Shown one piece after another: positions 9,028 through 17,327 of a stretch of 64,000 nucleotides of DNA. The stretch comes from UBA8752 sp964223495. Its GTDB lineage: Bacteria > Bacteroidota > Bacteroidia > Flavobacteriales_D > Sanyastnellaceae. The stretch covers positions 28,782 through 92,781 of the forward strand of contig CAXQGL010000056.1 of the NCBI GenBank assembly GCA_964223495.1, given 5' to 3'. Each line of letters begins with the position of its first letter. The first letter of the stretch is position 1. The translations under genes and the position numbers were made by a program. A model generated the notes under the pieces. It searched no databases, was not told the origin of the DNA, and worked only from the letters and a program-made list of their open reading frames with translations.

Positions 9028-10242
9028 TCAGCCTTCTTTCGTGTCCAAATGAGCCAGGGCCTCACCGACGGTGAAGACGCTGCCCAAGACGACCACCAAT
9101 TCATCGTGCGTGCGCGCTTCCAAGGCCGCATCCAAGGCGGCCTGTACGGATTCATGTTCCACTCCTGATCGCCCGAGTGCAAGGGCACGCAATGACAATT
9201 GCCCGACAGACATGGCCCGGGGAATGTCTGCTGAACACCAATGATGCCCGACAGCCGGGGGCAGGCAGGCCAAAGCTCCTTCCACATCCTTGTCGGCCAC
9301 CGTGGCGAAAACGATGCGCAGGGGGCGGCCCAGGCGTTCCAAGGCATCTCCGGTGTCCTTGAGGCCATCAATGTTGTGAGCGCTGTCCAACAGTAGGTCC
9401 TGATCCCACCAATGCCAACGTCCCCTGAGCCCCCATGACTGCGGTCCTGAAAGGAGCAACTCCTCGTCCGTGCTTTTGATTCCCGGTATCAAGGACAGGA
9501 TCCTGCGCGCCACGGCACGATTGCGACCCAGCCAAACCGGTCCCGATTCCGGTAGCGCAATCTCATCCTCCAGCCCATCATGGACCTCGACCCCCAGTCT
9601 CATCGACCTTTCCAGAACCACGGAACGCGCTTCCGGAGGTAGAATTCCCAGAACGCAAGGCACGCCCTCCTTCAGGATGCCGGCCTTTTCTCCTGCTATT
9701 GAGCGCAGGTCATCGCCCAGGAATTGCTGGTGGTCCAGGCCAATGGAGGTAATCGCCGTCACGAGAGGGGCAGGAAAGATGTTCGTGGAGTCGAGCCTAC
9801 CGCCCATACCGGTCTCCAGCACCGCCACATCCACCCCGGTCGATTGGAAATGCGAGAGGGCCATGCAGAACATCAGTTCGAAGAAACTTGGTTCCAGATC
9901 CTCCCAGACCTGCCGGTTTTCCTCCACGAATTGGATGAACGCCGATTGGGGTATCATCCGGCCATCCACCCGGATGCGTTCCCTCGGATCGATCAAGTGC
10001 GGAGAGGTGTACAGACCGACCTTGAGCCCCCGCGCCGTCAGGGCAGCAGAGACGGCATGGCTGACCGACCCCTTCCCGTTCGTTCCCGCAATGTGGATGA
10101 CATCAAGCCCCGTCTCGGGATGACCCAGGGCCGCACACAGCGCGTGTGTCTTCTCGAGATCGATGCGGTAGCGGACCGGACCCTTGCGCTGGAACATCGG
10201 GAGCTGTCGGTACAGCCAATCCAGTACTTCATCGTAGGTCAT
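9028..10242 (-). CDS. folC: Dihydrofolate synthase / folylpolyglutamate synthase
   Basis: Adds glutamate to dihydropteroate and to tetrahydrofolates, using ATP; a Mur-ligase-superfamily enzyme of the folate pathway. It has 404 residues from the ATG at 10240-10242 (MTYDEVLDWL); a TTG three codons upstream is less likely. The P-loop GTNGKGS is at 53-59, then YTSPHLIDPRERI, ETGMGGRLDSTN and the SIGLDHQ metal-binding region. The C-terminal glutamate-ligase domain has LLDSAHNIDGL. It is last in the run anmK-dehydrogenase-nhaD-exbB-exbD-tonB-folC, starting 68 bp after tonB. The family call is firm; that one protein does both reactions is inferred from the absence of a second copy in view. Confidence 0.95.
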   Translation of the reverse strand: MTYDEVLDWLYRQLPMFQRKGPVRYRIDLEKTHALCAALGHPETGLDVIHIAGTNGKGSVSHAVSAALTARGLKVGLYTSPHLIDPRERIRVDGRMIPQSAFIQFVEENRQVWEDLEPSFFELMFCMALSHFQSTGVDVAVLETGMGGRLDSTNIFPAPLVTAITSIGLDHQQFLGDDLRSIAGEKAGILKEGVPCVLGILPPEARSVVLERSMRLGVEVHDGLEDEIALPESGPVWLGRNRAVARRILSLIPGIKSTDEELLLSGPQSWGLRGRWHWWDQDLLLDSAHNIDGLKDTGDALERLGRPLRIVFATVADKDVEGALACLPPAVGHHWCSADIPRAMSVGQLSLRALALGRSGVEHESVQAALDAALEARTHDELVVVLGSVFTVGEALAHLDTKEG

Positions 10243-10310
10243 GACATCCAATCACCACAAGACGACAATGCCGCACGCACACAGGTGGATGGGCGCGTGA
10301 CGGCCAGGGT

Positions 10311-11114
10311 TCATTCCAGCTCGAAATTGAACTGGATCCAACCGATGCGGGTCGGCTTGGTCGGGTGGCTGCTGAACCTGGCAGTCAGAGCAGCCTCCCT
10401 GGCCAACGCCACAAGACGGCTGCTGGAAGTCGTGCTGTTCGCAGCATCGAAACGGGCATCCGTTACCGATCCTGACTTGTCCACGTAAATCTTCATCCGA
10501 ACGATGCCCTCCTCATCCGGTTTGCGGTCGAGGTTGGGCTCCCCGATCATGGTTCCCCCTTCCAGGAAACTGTCCCCGAATTCTCCCGAAACAACGCCGG
10601 TACCCTCGATCTGACCGTCCTCGGCACCACTGTTGCCGGTTCCCTGCTGCTGGCCTTCCGATCCGCCTCCACCCGAATTGCTGAACATCTGACTCAGCGC
10701 ATTCGACAGGTCATTTGAAATCTCCGGTTCGGGAGTCTCGACCTCGGTCGTGGTCTCCACGGGCTCCTCCTGGGTGGGCACATCCACCTCGCTCACCTCC
10801 TCGGTCTCCACCGTCTCCACCGGGGCCACTTCCTCGGATACGGATTCACTGACCTCCTGTTCGATGACCTCTTCCACCTGTTCCGATGGCACCTCGGTCT
10901 CACGGTCGCCTCCCGCCTCCTCCACATTTCCGAAATCCGCCATGCCGACGGCCACGAACTGGTCTCCGGGCGGTGGGGTAACCTCCTGGAAGGCCACGAA
11001 AAAGAAACAGGCGGCCAGGATCGCGATGTAGGTCAACGAGGAGAAGATGGCCGCCTTGCGGCGTTCCTTCCGTTCCTCATCGGCGTGGTGGCGGTTCCAA
11101 TCGAATCCTGACAT
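10311..11114 (-). CDS. Energy transducer TonB-family protein
   Basis: Couples the inner-membrane proton channel ExbB/ExbD to TonB-dependent outer-membrane receptors. It has 267 residues: a basic cytoplasmic N-terminus (DEERKERRKAA), one membrane helix (~24-42, SLTYIAILAACFFFVAF), a long acidic Glu/Val/Thr/Pro periplasmic spacer (~70-145), a Gly/Gln/Ser-rich stretch, and a C-terminal domain of about 80 residues (VRMKIYVDKSGSV...WIQFNFELE) with the TonB strand-helix-strand pattern. The spacer is acidic, unlike the Lys/Pro-rich spacer of enterobacterial TonB. ATG at 11112-11114, 9 bp after exbD. This is one of several TonB-like proteins such genomes usually carry, so no symbol is given. Confidence 0.9.
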   Translation of the reverse strand: MSGFDWNRHHADEERKERRKAAIFSSLTYIAILAACFFFVAFQEVTPPPGDQFVAVGMADFGNVEEAGGDRETEVPSEQVEEVIEQEVSESVSEEVAPVETVETEEVSEVDVPTQEEPVETTTEVETPEPEISNDLSNALSQMFSNSGGGGSEGQQQGTGNSGAEDGQIEGTGVVSGEFGDSFLEGGTMIGEPNLDRKPDEEGIVRMKIYVDKSGSVTDARFDAANSTTSSSRLVALAREAALTARFSSHPTKPTRIGWIQFNFELE

Positions 11115-11123
11115 TGCGGGGGG

Positions 11124-11516
11124 TCAGCGGATGGGTTGGGCGCCGAGCATGACCTTCCAATCATTGGCCTTGGCGAGGCCGATGACCTCGACGGTCTGTC
11201 CTGTGGGCACTGCCTGGTCCACTTGCAAATACAATACCGGATCGTTCTGGTCGGCGAACTTGACCTTCAGGGCAGGCTCGATGTCCGCCCTTGCGATGGC
11301 GGTGCCATTGAGGTAATAGGAGCCGTCGGGCTTGATGGAGACCGTCAGTCGCGAGCTCGCGCTGCTCGTCCCCTTGCTCTGTGGCAGGTCCACATTGACC
11401 CCGTTCGACACCAGCGTGGATAGGATGACGAAGAAGATGAGCAGGAGGAACACGAGGTCCGTCATCGAGGACATGTTGCCCCCGGCCTGCACCTGGTTGC
11501 GCTGGGAAAGGTTCAT
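11124..11516 (-). CDS. exbD: Biopolymer transport protein ExbD/TolR
   Basis: Small bitopic membrane subunit of the proton-driven ExbB/ExbD motor, 130 residues. A short cytoplasmic N-terminus leads into one membrane helix with the conserved proton-carrying aspartate (Asp20 in SMTDLVFLLLIFFVIL). The periplasmic part contains NVDLPQSKG, typical of the family. Its ATG overlaps the exbB stop by one base (TGATG), so translation is probably coupled, and tonB follows 9 bp later. Many Bacteroidota encode two ExbD paralogues in such clusters; only one is present here. Confidence 0.94.
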   Translation of the reverse strand: MNLSQRNQVQAGGNMSSMTDLVFLLLIFFVILSTLVSNGVNVDLPQSKGTSSASSRLTVSIKPDGSYYLNGTAIARADIEPALKVKFADQNDPVLYLQVDQAVPTGQTVEVIGLAKANDWKVMLGAQPIR

Positions 11517-12262
11517 CAGCGGGCGGGTTCCTCGAGGATGTCGATGAATTCAAGGCTGCTGGCCTCCATCTTGTGGATGACCTTGCTGACCCGGCTCACA
11601 AGGTGGTTGTATGCCATGTAGGCAATGATGCCTACGATGAGGCCGACGATGGTCGTGATCATGGCCTGCTTGGTGCCGGACGAGATGTCATCCACCCGGA
11701 CCATTCCGGCATTCTCCATGTCCAGGAAGACGTTCACCATGCCGATGACGGTACCCAGGAAGCCGATCATCGGGGCTGCACCTGCGATGGTCGCCAAGGT
11801 GCTCAGGTTCTTCTCCATGCTGTAGATCTCCAGCTTGCCGACGTTTTCAATGCTGGCCGAGATGTCCTTCAGCGGTTTGCCGATGCGGGCAATGCCCTTG
11901 TGCAGCATGCGGGCGACGGGGGTTCCACTCTGTTCGCACAGGTTGCGCGCACTGTCGAGGTTGCCTGCGGACAGGTAGTCCTTGAGCTTCGCCATGAAAT
12001 CCTTGTCCTCCTTGGCCGCCTTGCTGATGGCCATGGAGCGTTCGAAGAAGATGAACAGCGCGATGAAACTCATCACGGCCAGCGGCAACATGATGTACCA
12101 ACCACCGGAAATCAGGAGCTCCATGATGGAGACGTCTCGTGTGACGACCTCACCTGCGGTGGTCATGGCGTCTGCGCCGCCCTGATCCTCGACCGTGGTG
12201 CCGCCAAGGGTCAGGTCCTGGATGCGCATCAGGACGAAAGAGGGAATGTGCGTTGCGATCAT
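11516..12262 (-). CDS. exbB: MotA/TolQ/ExbB proton channel family protein
   Basis: Polytopic inner-membrane proton channel subunit that works with ExbD and TonB, 248 residues. The N-terminal ~45 residues are polar and poorly conserved. Membrane helices are at about 50-70 (GGWYIMLPLAVMSFIALFIF), ~155-178 (LATIAGAAPMIGFLGTVIGM) and ~200-222 (MITTIVGLIVGIIAYMAY). The GAAPMIGFLGTVIGM stretch is the family hallmark. ATG at 12260-12262; a later start is possible because the first 45 residues are not needed for the fold. It follows nhaD after 102 bp, the largest internal gap in this gene run, so a promoter of its own is possible. Confidence 0.93.
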   Translation of the reverse strand: MIATHIPSFVLMRIQDLTLGGTTVEDQGGADAMTTAGEVVTRDVSIMELLISGGWYIMLPLAVMSFIALFIFFERSMAISKAAKEDKDFMAKLKDYLSAGNLDSARNLCEQSGTPVARMLHKGIARIGKPLKDISASIENVGKLEIYSMEKNLSTLATIAGAAPMIGFLGTVIGMVNVFLDMENAGMVRVDDISSGTKQAMITTIVGLIVGIIAYMAYNHLVSRVSKVIHKMEASSLEFIDILEEPAR

Positions 12263-12364
12263 GCTGTGGGCTTGAAGTCCAACGTCGAAGGTCGCGGTTT
12301 CAGTATGCGCACCTCAGGGGGGCGCATCCGCGTTTCCCCCCGCCCGATGTTCACACCTGCGGCC

Positions 12365-13741
12365 TCAGGCCACTGCCCCGAACATCAGCCAGTAGACTCC
12401 GGCTCCGGCCAGGTATCCGGCGACGGCCAACAGGCTCATCCGCTTGACGTACCAAATGAAGTCGATCTTCTCCAAGCCCATCACCGCGACACCTGCCGCA
12501 CTGCCGATGATGAGGGCACTGCCCCCGGTTCCGGCGCAGTAAGCGAGGAATTGCCAGAACAAGCCATCCCGGACGAAGTGGCCCATCCATTCCGTCGCTC
12601 CCGGATCGGCGATGGGATACATGCCCATGCTGGCGGCCACGAGGGGGACGTTGTCGACGATGGCGGACAGGAGGCCGATGGCGATGTTGATGAGATAGAC
12701 ATCCCCGAGGGCCACGCGCAACCAGTCCGCCGTGGCGATCAGGTGACCGGCCTCCTGAAGGGCACCGACCGCGAGCAGGATGCCCAGAAAGAACATCACG
12801 GAGGCCGTGTCGATCTTGCGCAGGACGCCCACCACGCTGAGCTGGTTGCGATCCTGTGCATTCTTCGACCTGTGCAGGACTTCCGTCGTCAACCACAGCA
12901 CGCCAAGGGAGAGCATCATGCCCATGAAGGGGGGCAGGTGTGTCACGGTCTTGAAGACCGGTACGAACAACAGGCCCGAAACGCCCATGGCGAAAATGAG
13001 GTTGCGCTCCCCCTTGGAGGTGGGATCGGCTTCCTCATCGGGGTCCACGACCTCAGGACGCTCCACCTCGCCTTTCATCCGGAGGGACATGATGGTCAAT
13101 GGGACGACCATGCACACGATGCTGGGCACGATGAGGTTGACGATGATCACAGGAGTGGTCAATTGGCCCCCGATCCAGAGCATGGTGGTCGTGACATCAC
13201 CGATGGGAGACCAGGCTCCCCCCGCGTTTGCACAAATGATCACGGCGCCGGCAAAAAGCCAACGGGTCGGCTTGTCGGCGATCAGCTTCCGGAGCAGCGA
13301 AATCATCACGATGGACGTCGTGAGGTTGTCGAGGGCAGCGGAGAAGAAGAAGGTCAGGACACCGATGATCCAGAGGAGCCGGGCCTTTTTTCGCGTCTTG
13401 ATCTTGTCCGTGATCACCGCGAATCCATTGTGGGCATCCACCAACTCCACGATGGTCATGGCCCCCATGAGGAAAAAGAGGATGCTCGCGATTTCCTCCA
13501 TGTGATGGAGCAATCGATGCTCGAAGAACACCTTGAGCGCTCCGTGTCCGGCGCCCCCGTGATCGAACGCCGCGAAGGACTCCGCAAGGTGGGCGGGAGC
13601 CTCATGCCACCCCAATACCAGGACTGCCCAGCACAGGGTGCCTGTGATCAGTGCGCTGGCCGCCTTGTCGATGTGGAGGTTGTGCTCCAAAGCGATGAAG
13701 AGGTACCCGACGACGAAAATGACAATGAGGATGGCGGCCAT
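12365..13741 (-). CDS. nhaD: NhaD-type sodium:proton antiporter
   Basis: Inner-membrane antiporter of the ion-transporter (CitM/ArsB) superfamily, 458 residues with about 11-13 hydrophobic segments. Recognisable stretches include SILFFLMGAMTIVEL, LDNLTTSIVM (first NLTT-type half-site), NAGGAWSPIGDVTTTMLW (second half-site with the conserved Gly-Gly-Ala-Trp) and AIVDNVPLVAASMGMY. Known NhaD proteins expel Na+ or Li+ in exchange for protons, common in marine bacteria. ATG at 13739-13741, 18 bp after the amino-acid dehydrogenase gene, so the two are probably co-transcribed. The function follows from strong family resemblance. Confidence 0.93.
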   Translation of the reverse strand: MAAILIVIFVVGYLFIALEHNLHIDKAASALITGTLCWAVLVLGWHEAPAHLAESFAAFDHGGAGHGALKVFFEHRLLHHMEEIASILFFLMGAMTIVELVDAHNGFAVITDKIKTRKKARLLWIIGVLTFFFSAALDNLTTSIVMISLLRKLIADKPTRWLFAGAVIICANAGGAWSPIGDVTTTMLWIGGQLTTPVIIVNLIVPSIVCMVVPLTIMSLRMKGEVERPEVVDPDEEADPTSKGERNLIFAMGVSGLLFVPVFKTVTHLPPFMGMMLSLGVLWLTTEVLHRSKNAQDRNQLSVVGVLRKIDTASVMFFLGILLAVGALQEAGHLIATADWLRVALGDVYLINIAIGLLSAIVDNVPLVAASMGMYPIADPGATEWMGHFVRDGLFWQFLAYCAGTGGSALIIGSAAGVAVMGLEKIDFIWYVKRMSLLAVAGYLAGAGVYWLMFGAVA

Positions 13742-13759
13742 GGATATGGAAAGGTAGAA

Positions 13760-14992
13760 TCAGAGCAATTGTTCCAGAGCAATGGACATCGCCGTGCTGG
13801 AAAGGCCATGGGTTTCAGGGTTCCGGGCGTGACAGCGCTCCATGGCGGACCGGATGCAATCCGACGTATCGTTGAAGATGGCCTCGTCGGACAGGCTGAC
13901 ATGGCCATCTCCCATGAGATAGGCAAACACCCTCGCCATGCCGCAGTTGGCGATGAAATCCGGTATGACCGCACAGGACCGGTCCGCTTTGTCGGCAATG
14001 GGTCCATGAAAGATCTCCTCATCGGCAAAAGGGACGTTGGCTCCCGCCGAGATGACCTTCAGGCCGTGTGCCAGCATCCTGTCCAATTGGTCTTCGGTGA
14101 CCAGCCGGGAAGCCGCACAGGGAAGAAAGACTTCAGCTCCGACATCCCAGATGGAACCGGCCACTTCTTCGAAGGACAGCATTCCGTCCACATGAAGCGC
14201 ATTGCCCTTCTTGGCGAGGAACAGGGAGCGTACATCGTCGAGTCCCATGCCCTCGGGTCGCAGGATTCCACCCACCCGGTCAATGATGCCCGTGATCACC
14301 GCTCCCTGCTTTGCGAGGTACAGTGCCGCTGCAGCACCCACGTTGCCCCAGCCCTGGACAAGCACGCGCTTGCCCTCGACTGCTCCTCCATACAGTGCGT
14401 AGAAATGCCTGACGGATTCCGCAACACCGAATCCGGTAATGAGATCGGCCACCCGGTAGCGGATTCCCCCACCGTCCGGCAGGAATTCGGCATCCTCCAC
14501 CACCTGGCTCACCCCCTGCCGAAGGTGCCCTATGCGCCGCACCTTCTGTGCCTCATCAGGCTTGAAATGGCCGTTGAACACCCCTTCCTGGGGATGCCAG
14601 ACGCCGCAGGCCTCCGTCATCGGAATCACTTCCTTGCCGGCGTCGACGTTGAGGTCGCCTCCGGTCCCATAGTAGTGCTTGAGCAAGGGCGTGACCGCCT
14701 GATACCAGCGGCGCAGGACGCCCTCCTTTCTCGGGTCGTTCGGGTCGAAGTCAATGCCGCTCTTGGCCCCTCCGATCTGCGGTCCGCTGACGGTGAACTT
14801 GATTTCCATCGTCTTGGCGAGCGAGATGACCTCGCCCCTGTCCAAGCCCGGGCGCATCCGGGTTCCTCCACCGGCTGCACCGCCCCTGAGGCTGTTGATC
14901 ACCACCCAACCACGGGCTTCCGTCTCTGGGTCCGACCATTCGAAGACGACTTCGGGTGGACGCTGGCTGTAGCGGTCGAGCAGATCCTTCAT
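13760..14992 (-). CDS. Glu/Leu/Phe/Val dehydrogenase family protein
   Basis: NAD(P)-dependent oxidative deamination of an amino acid to its 2-oxo acid. It has 410 residues from the ATG at 14990-14992 (MKDLLDRYSQ); a TTG four codons upstream (15002-15004) would overlap the anmK stop. The N-terminal dimerisation domain has GGAAGGGTRM, and the catalytic lysine lies in GPQIGGAKSGIDFDP. YYGTGGDLNVDAGKE completes the substrate site. The Rossmann dinucleotide site is VLVQGWGNVGAAAA. Substrate choice (Glu versus branched-chain amino acids) cannot be read reliably. The catalytic-lysine context, AKSGI rather than GKGG, is in my recollection common in Bacteroidota homologues. It sits 8 bp after anmK in an apparent operon. 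Confidence 0.9.
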   Translation of the reverse strand: MKDLLDRYSQRPPEVVFEWSDPETEARGWVVINSLRGGAAGGGTRMRPGLDRGEVISLAKTMEIKFTVSGPQIGGAKSGIDFDPNDPRKEGVLRRWYQAVTPLLKHYYGTGGDLNVDAGKEVIPMTEACGVWHPQEGVFNGHFKPDEAQKVRRIGHLRQGVSQVVEDAEFLPDGGGIRYRVADLITGFGVAESVRHFYALYGGAVEGKRVLVQGWGNVGAAAALYLAKQGAVITGIIDRVGGILRPEGMGLDDVRSLFLAKKGNALHVDGMLSFEEVAGSIWDVGAEVFLPCAASRLVTEDQLDRMLAHGLKVISAGANVPFADEEIFHGPIADKADRSCAVIPDFIANCGMARVFAYLMGDGHVSLSDEAIFNDTSDCIRSAMERCHARNPETHGLSSTAMSIALEQLL

Positions 14993-15000
14993 CTCGGGGT

Positions 15001-16119
15001 TCAACGGGGGACCGATCCATTTCCGGTCGCGGCGAAGTTACCGAAGAGCGTGCCGCCGCATACATCGGCTGCCGCACCGGTCACGGAGGCCAGAGAAGTG
15101 GTCCTGCCATGGGCCGTGCGCCAAGCCAGCCAGGCAAAAGCCGCGGCCTCCTTACCATCGACCCAACGCTTATCGGGGATGTTGACGGACCATCCTTCGG
15201 GGAGGTGGGCGACAATGCGGTCCCTCAGGATGGGGTTGTGGACTCCGCCACCCGTGAACATGACCGATCCCGAGACGGCGGCGTTCCGGAGCGCCGCATC
15301 CACCGTCAGGGCGATCCACTCCACTGCCGTGGCCAACGCGTCTGAAGGGTGTTCGATGCCGTCCAATATCCCATGGAGGAAGTCGAGGTCCTCTGCTGCC
15401 AATGATTTGGGCGGGGGGGCCTTGAGATGGGGCCATTTCCCCAACGCCCCGAGCGCCGTGTGGACCACCGTTCCCGATGCCGCCATCCGACCGTCTTCAT
15501 CAAAAGCTTGCCCTCCCCGGAGTGCCTGCCGATTGAGGAGCAGGTTGCACCCGGCCACATCCCAGGCGATGACGTGCTCGGAAGCGGGAGGCAACATGGT
15601 CAGATTGACAATGCCGCCGAGGTTCACACAACAGGCCTCTCCGGGGAAAGCCAGCGCATCGAAGAGCGGCACCAGCGGCGCCCCTTGTCCTCCCGCCGCC
15701 ACATCAGCGGCCCTGTAATCGGCCACCACGGCCATGTCCAATTGCTCGGCGAGCAGGGACGCATCCCCTATGGCTGCAGTGCCGCGACCACCCGGATCAT
15801 GGTACCAGGTGTGGCCGCTGAACCCCAACAATGCAGGCCGACCATGGCTGGTCGACCATTCATTCAGACATCCCTTTACCGACTCCAGCACCCAAGCGGT
15901 CCATACGGCTTCCAATCGACGCACCTCATCGGGGTCCGAGGAGCCGAGGCCGCGCAGCTGTTCCACCCAAGTTTCGGGGTAGTCCCGGGAAACGAACTCC
16001 AACAATCGAACCGTCCGTCCATCCGCTGAGATGGCACATAGGGCCAAGTCCAAACCGTCGCATGACGTGCCTGACATGGTGCCGAGCACCAGCATGGGAC
16101 CGCGCGCGGAATCAGCCAT
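15001..16119 (-). CDS. anmK: Anhydro-N-acetylmuramic acid kinase
   Basis: Phosphorylates and opens 1,6-anhydro-MurNAc released during peptidoglycan turnover, giving MurNAc-6-phosphate. It has 372 residues, the normal length. The N-terminal phosphate loop LGTMSGTSCDGLDLAL and later MFTGGGVHNPIL and CVNLGGIVNLT are typical of the ASKHA fold. The ATG at 16117-16119 (MADSARG) is preferred; the open frame extends to a TTG overlapping the divergent acyl-CoA dehydrogenase start, which is unlikely. Another ATG at 16093-16095 would also leave a full domain. It is first gene of the leftward cluster anmK-dehydrogenase-nhaD-exbB-exbD-tonB-folC. Confidence 0.94.
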   Translation of the reverse strand: MADSARGPMLVLGTMSGTSCDGLDLALCAISADGRTVRLLEFVSRDYPETWVEQLRGLGSSDPDEVRRLEAVWTAWVLESVKGCLNEWSTSHGRPALLGFSGHTWYHDPGGRGTAAIGDASLLAEQLDMAVVADYRAADVAAGGQGAPLVPLFDALAFPGEACCVNLGGIVNLTMLPPASEHVIAWDVAGCNLLLNRQALRGGQAFDEDGRMAASGTVVHTALGALGKWPHLKAPPPKSLAAEDLDFLHGILDGIEHPSDALATAVEWIALTVDAALRNAAVSGSVMFTGGGVHNPILRDRIVAHLPEGWSVNIPDKRWVDGKEAAAFAWLAWRTAHGRTTSLASVTGAAADVCGGTLFGNFAATGNGSVPR

Positions 16120-16134
16120 GGCCGTGGGATACGC

Positions 16135-16142
16135 TATCTTTG
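16135..16142 (+). promoter_or_regulatory. -7 promoter element for the acyl-CoA dehydrogenase gene
   Basis: TATCTTTG is a perfect TAnnTTTG box ending 27 nt before the ATG at 16170, in the 50-bp gap between divergent anmK and the acyl-CoA dehydrogenase. A transcript with a leader of about 20 nt is predicted. Confidence 0.55.
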
Positions 16143-16169
16143 CGGACCGAACCCGCGAGACTCCCTGCA

Positions 16170-17312
16170 ATGATCCTGGAACTCACCGAAGAACAGAAAG
16201 CCGTGCGCGATGCCGCACGCGATTTCGCCCAGAACGTCCTCAAACCCGGCGTCATAGAACGCGACAACGCGCAGCGATTTCCTGCGGATGAAGTCCGGCA
16301 GCTCGGCGAGCTCGGGTTCATGGGCATGATGGTGGATCCCAAATACGGGGGAAGCGGCATGGACACCGTAAGCTACGTCCTCGCGATGGAAGAGCTTTCC
16401 AAAATCGATGCTTCCGCCTCTGTCTGTGTATCCGTAAACAACAGCTTGGTGTGCTGGGGCTTGGAAGAGTACGGGACGGAAGAACAGAAAGAACAATTCC
16501 TTGCGCCCCTTGCCCGCGGTGAGAAAATCGGTGCCTTCTGCCTGAGCGAGCCGGAAGCCGGCAGTGATGCCACCAGCCAACGCACGACCGCCATCGACAT
16601 GGGCGACCACTACGTCCTCAATGGCACCAAGAATTGGATCACGAATGGAGGATCCGCCAGCACCTATCTCGTGATGGCCCAGACCGACGTGGACAAGGGC
16701 CATCGGGGCATCAATTGTCTCATCGTGGAAAGGGGCATGGAAGGATTCACGGTCGGTGCCAAGGAAGACAAGATGGGAATCCGGGGCAGCGACACGCACA
16801 CGCTGATGTTCCAGGATGTGAAAGTGCCCAAGGAGAACAGGGTCGGTGAAGACGGCTTCGGCTTCAAATTCGCCATGAAGACCCTGTCGGGTGGCCGCAT
16901 CGGCATTGCCGCGCAGGCCCTCGGCATTGCTTCCGGCGCATTGGAGTTCGCCTTGGCCTACTCGAAGGAACGCCAAGCCTTTGGCAAGGAAATCCATCAG
17001 CACCAGGCCATCGCCTTCAAATTGGCCGACATGGCCACGGAAGTCGAAGCTTCCCGAATGTTGTGTCTGAAAGCCGCCTGGATCAAGGACCAGGGTGAGG
17101 ACTATGACCTCGCCAGCTCCATGGCCAAGCTCTACGCCTCGGAAGTCGCCGGAAGGGTCACCGACCAGGCCGTGCAGATCCATGGAGGCTACGGGTACGT
17201 CAAGGAGTACCACGTGGAGCGGTTGATGCGCGATTCCAAGATCACGCAGATCTACGAAGGCACCAGTGAGGTGCAGCGCATCGTCATCTCGCGCTCCATC
17301 CTCAAGGACTGA
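16170..17312 (+). CDS. Acyl-CoA dehydrogenase (short-chain/butyryl-CoA type)
   Basis: FAD enzyme that oxidises acyl-CoA to trans-2-enoyl-CoA, passing electrons to ETF. It has 380 residues from ATG 16170 (MILELTEEQK). Family signatures are present: AFCLSEPEAGSDA (FAD/substrate strand), WITNGG, QAFGKEIHQHQA, IHGGYGYVKEYHVER, and the catalytic glutamate in QIYEGTSEVQRIVI near the C-terminus. The position of this glutamate matches short/medium-chain and butyryl-CoA dehydrogenases. The open frame extends further 5', but the perfect -7 box at 16135-16142 and the conserved N-terminus support 16170. It is monocistronic and convergent with the next gene, 15 bp apart. Chain-length preference is inferred, not shown. 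Confidence 0.95.
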   Translation: MILELTEEQKAVRDAARDFAQNVLKPGVIERDNAQRFPADEVRQLGELGFMGMMVDPKYGGSGMDTVSYVLAMEELSKIDASASVCVSVNNSLVCWGLEEYGTEEQKEQFLAPLARGEKIGAFCLSEPEAGSDATSQRTTAIDMGDHYVLNGTKNWITNGGSASTYLVMAQTDVDKGHRGINCLIVERGMEGFTVGAKEDKMGIRGSDTHTLMFQDVKVPKENRVGEDGFGFKFAMKTLSGGRIGIAAQALGIASGALEFALAYSKERQAFGKEIHQHQAIAFKLADMATEVEASRMLCLKAAWIKDQGEDYDLASSMAKLYASEVAGRVTDQAVQIHGGYGYVKEYHVERLMRDSKITQIYEGTSEVQRIVISRSILKD

Positions 17313-17327
17313 AGGTCATTCTGCCTG

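Noticed and set aside
12316..12342. GGGGGG...CCCCCC hairpin between nhaD and exbB
   Set aside because: It has no T-run on either strand and a 13-nt or longer loop, so it is not a convincing terminator. The G and C tracts may be chance in GC-rich DNA.
11573..15718. Very long open frame (about 1380 codons) on the plus strand, antisense to exbB, nhaD, the dehydrogenase and anmK
   Set aside because: The opposite strand holds four well-supported genes in normal order. The translated product is His/Asp/Gln-rich low-quality sequence with no domain. GC-rich codon use on the minus strand removes stop codons from this frame.
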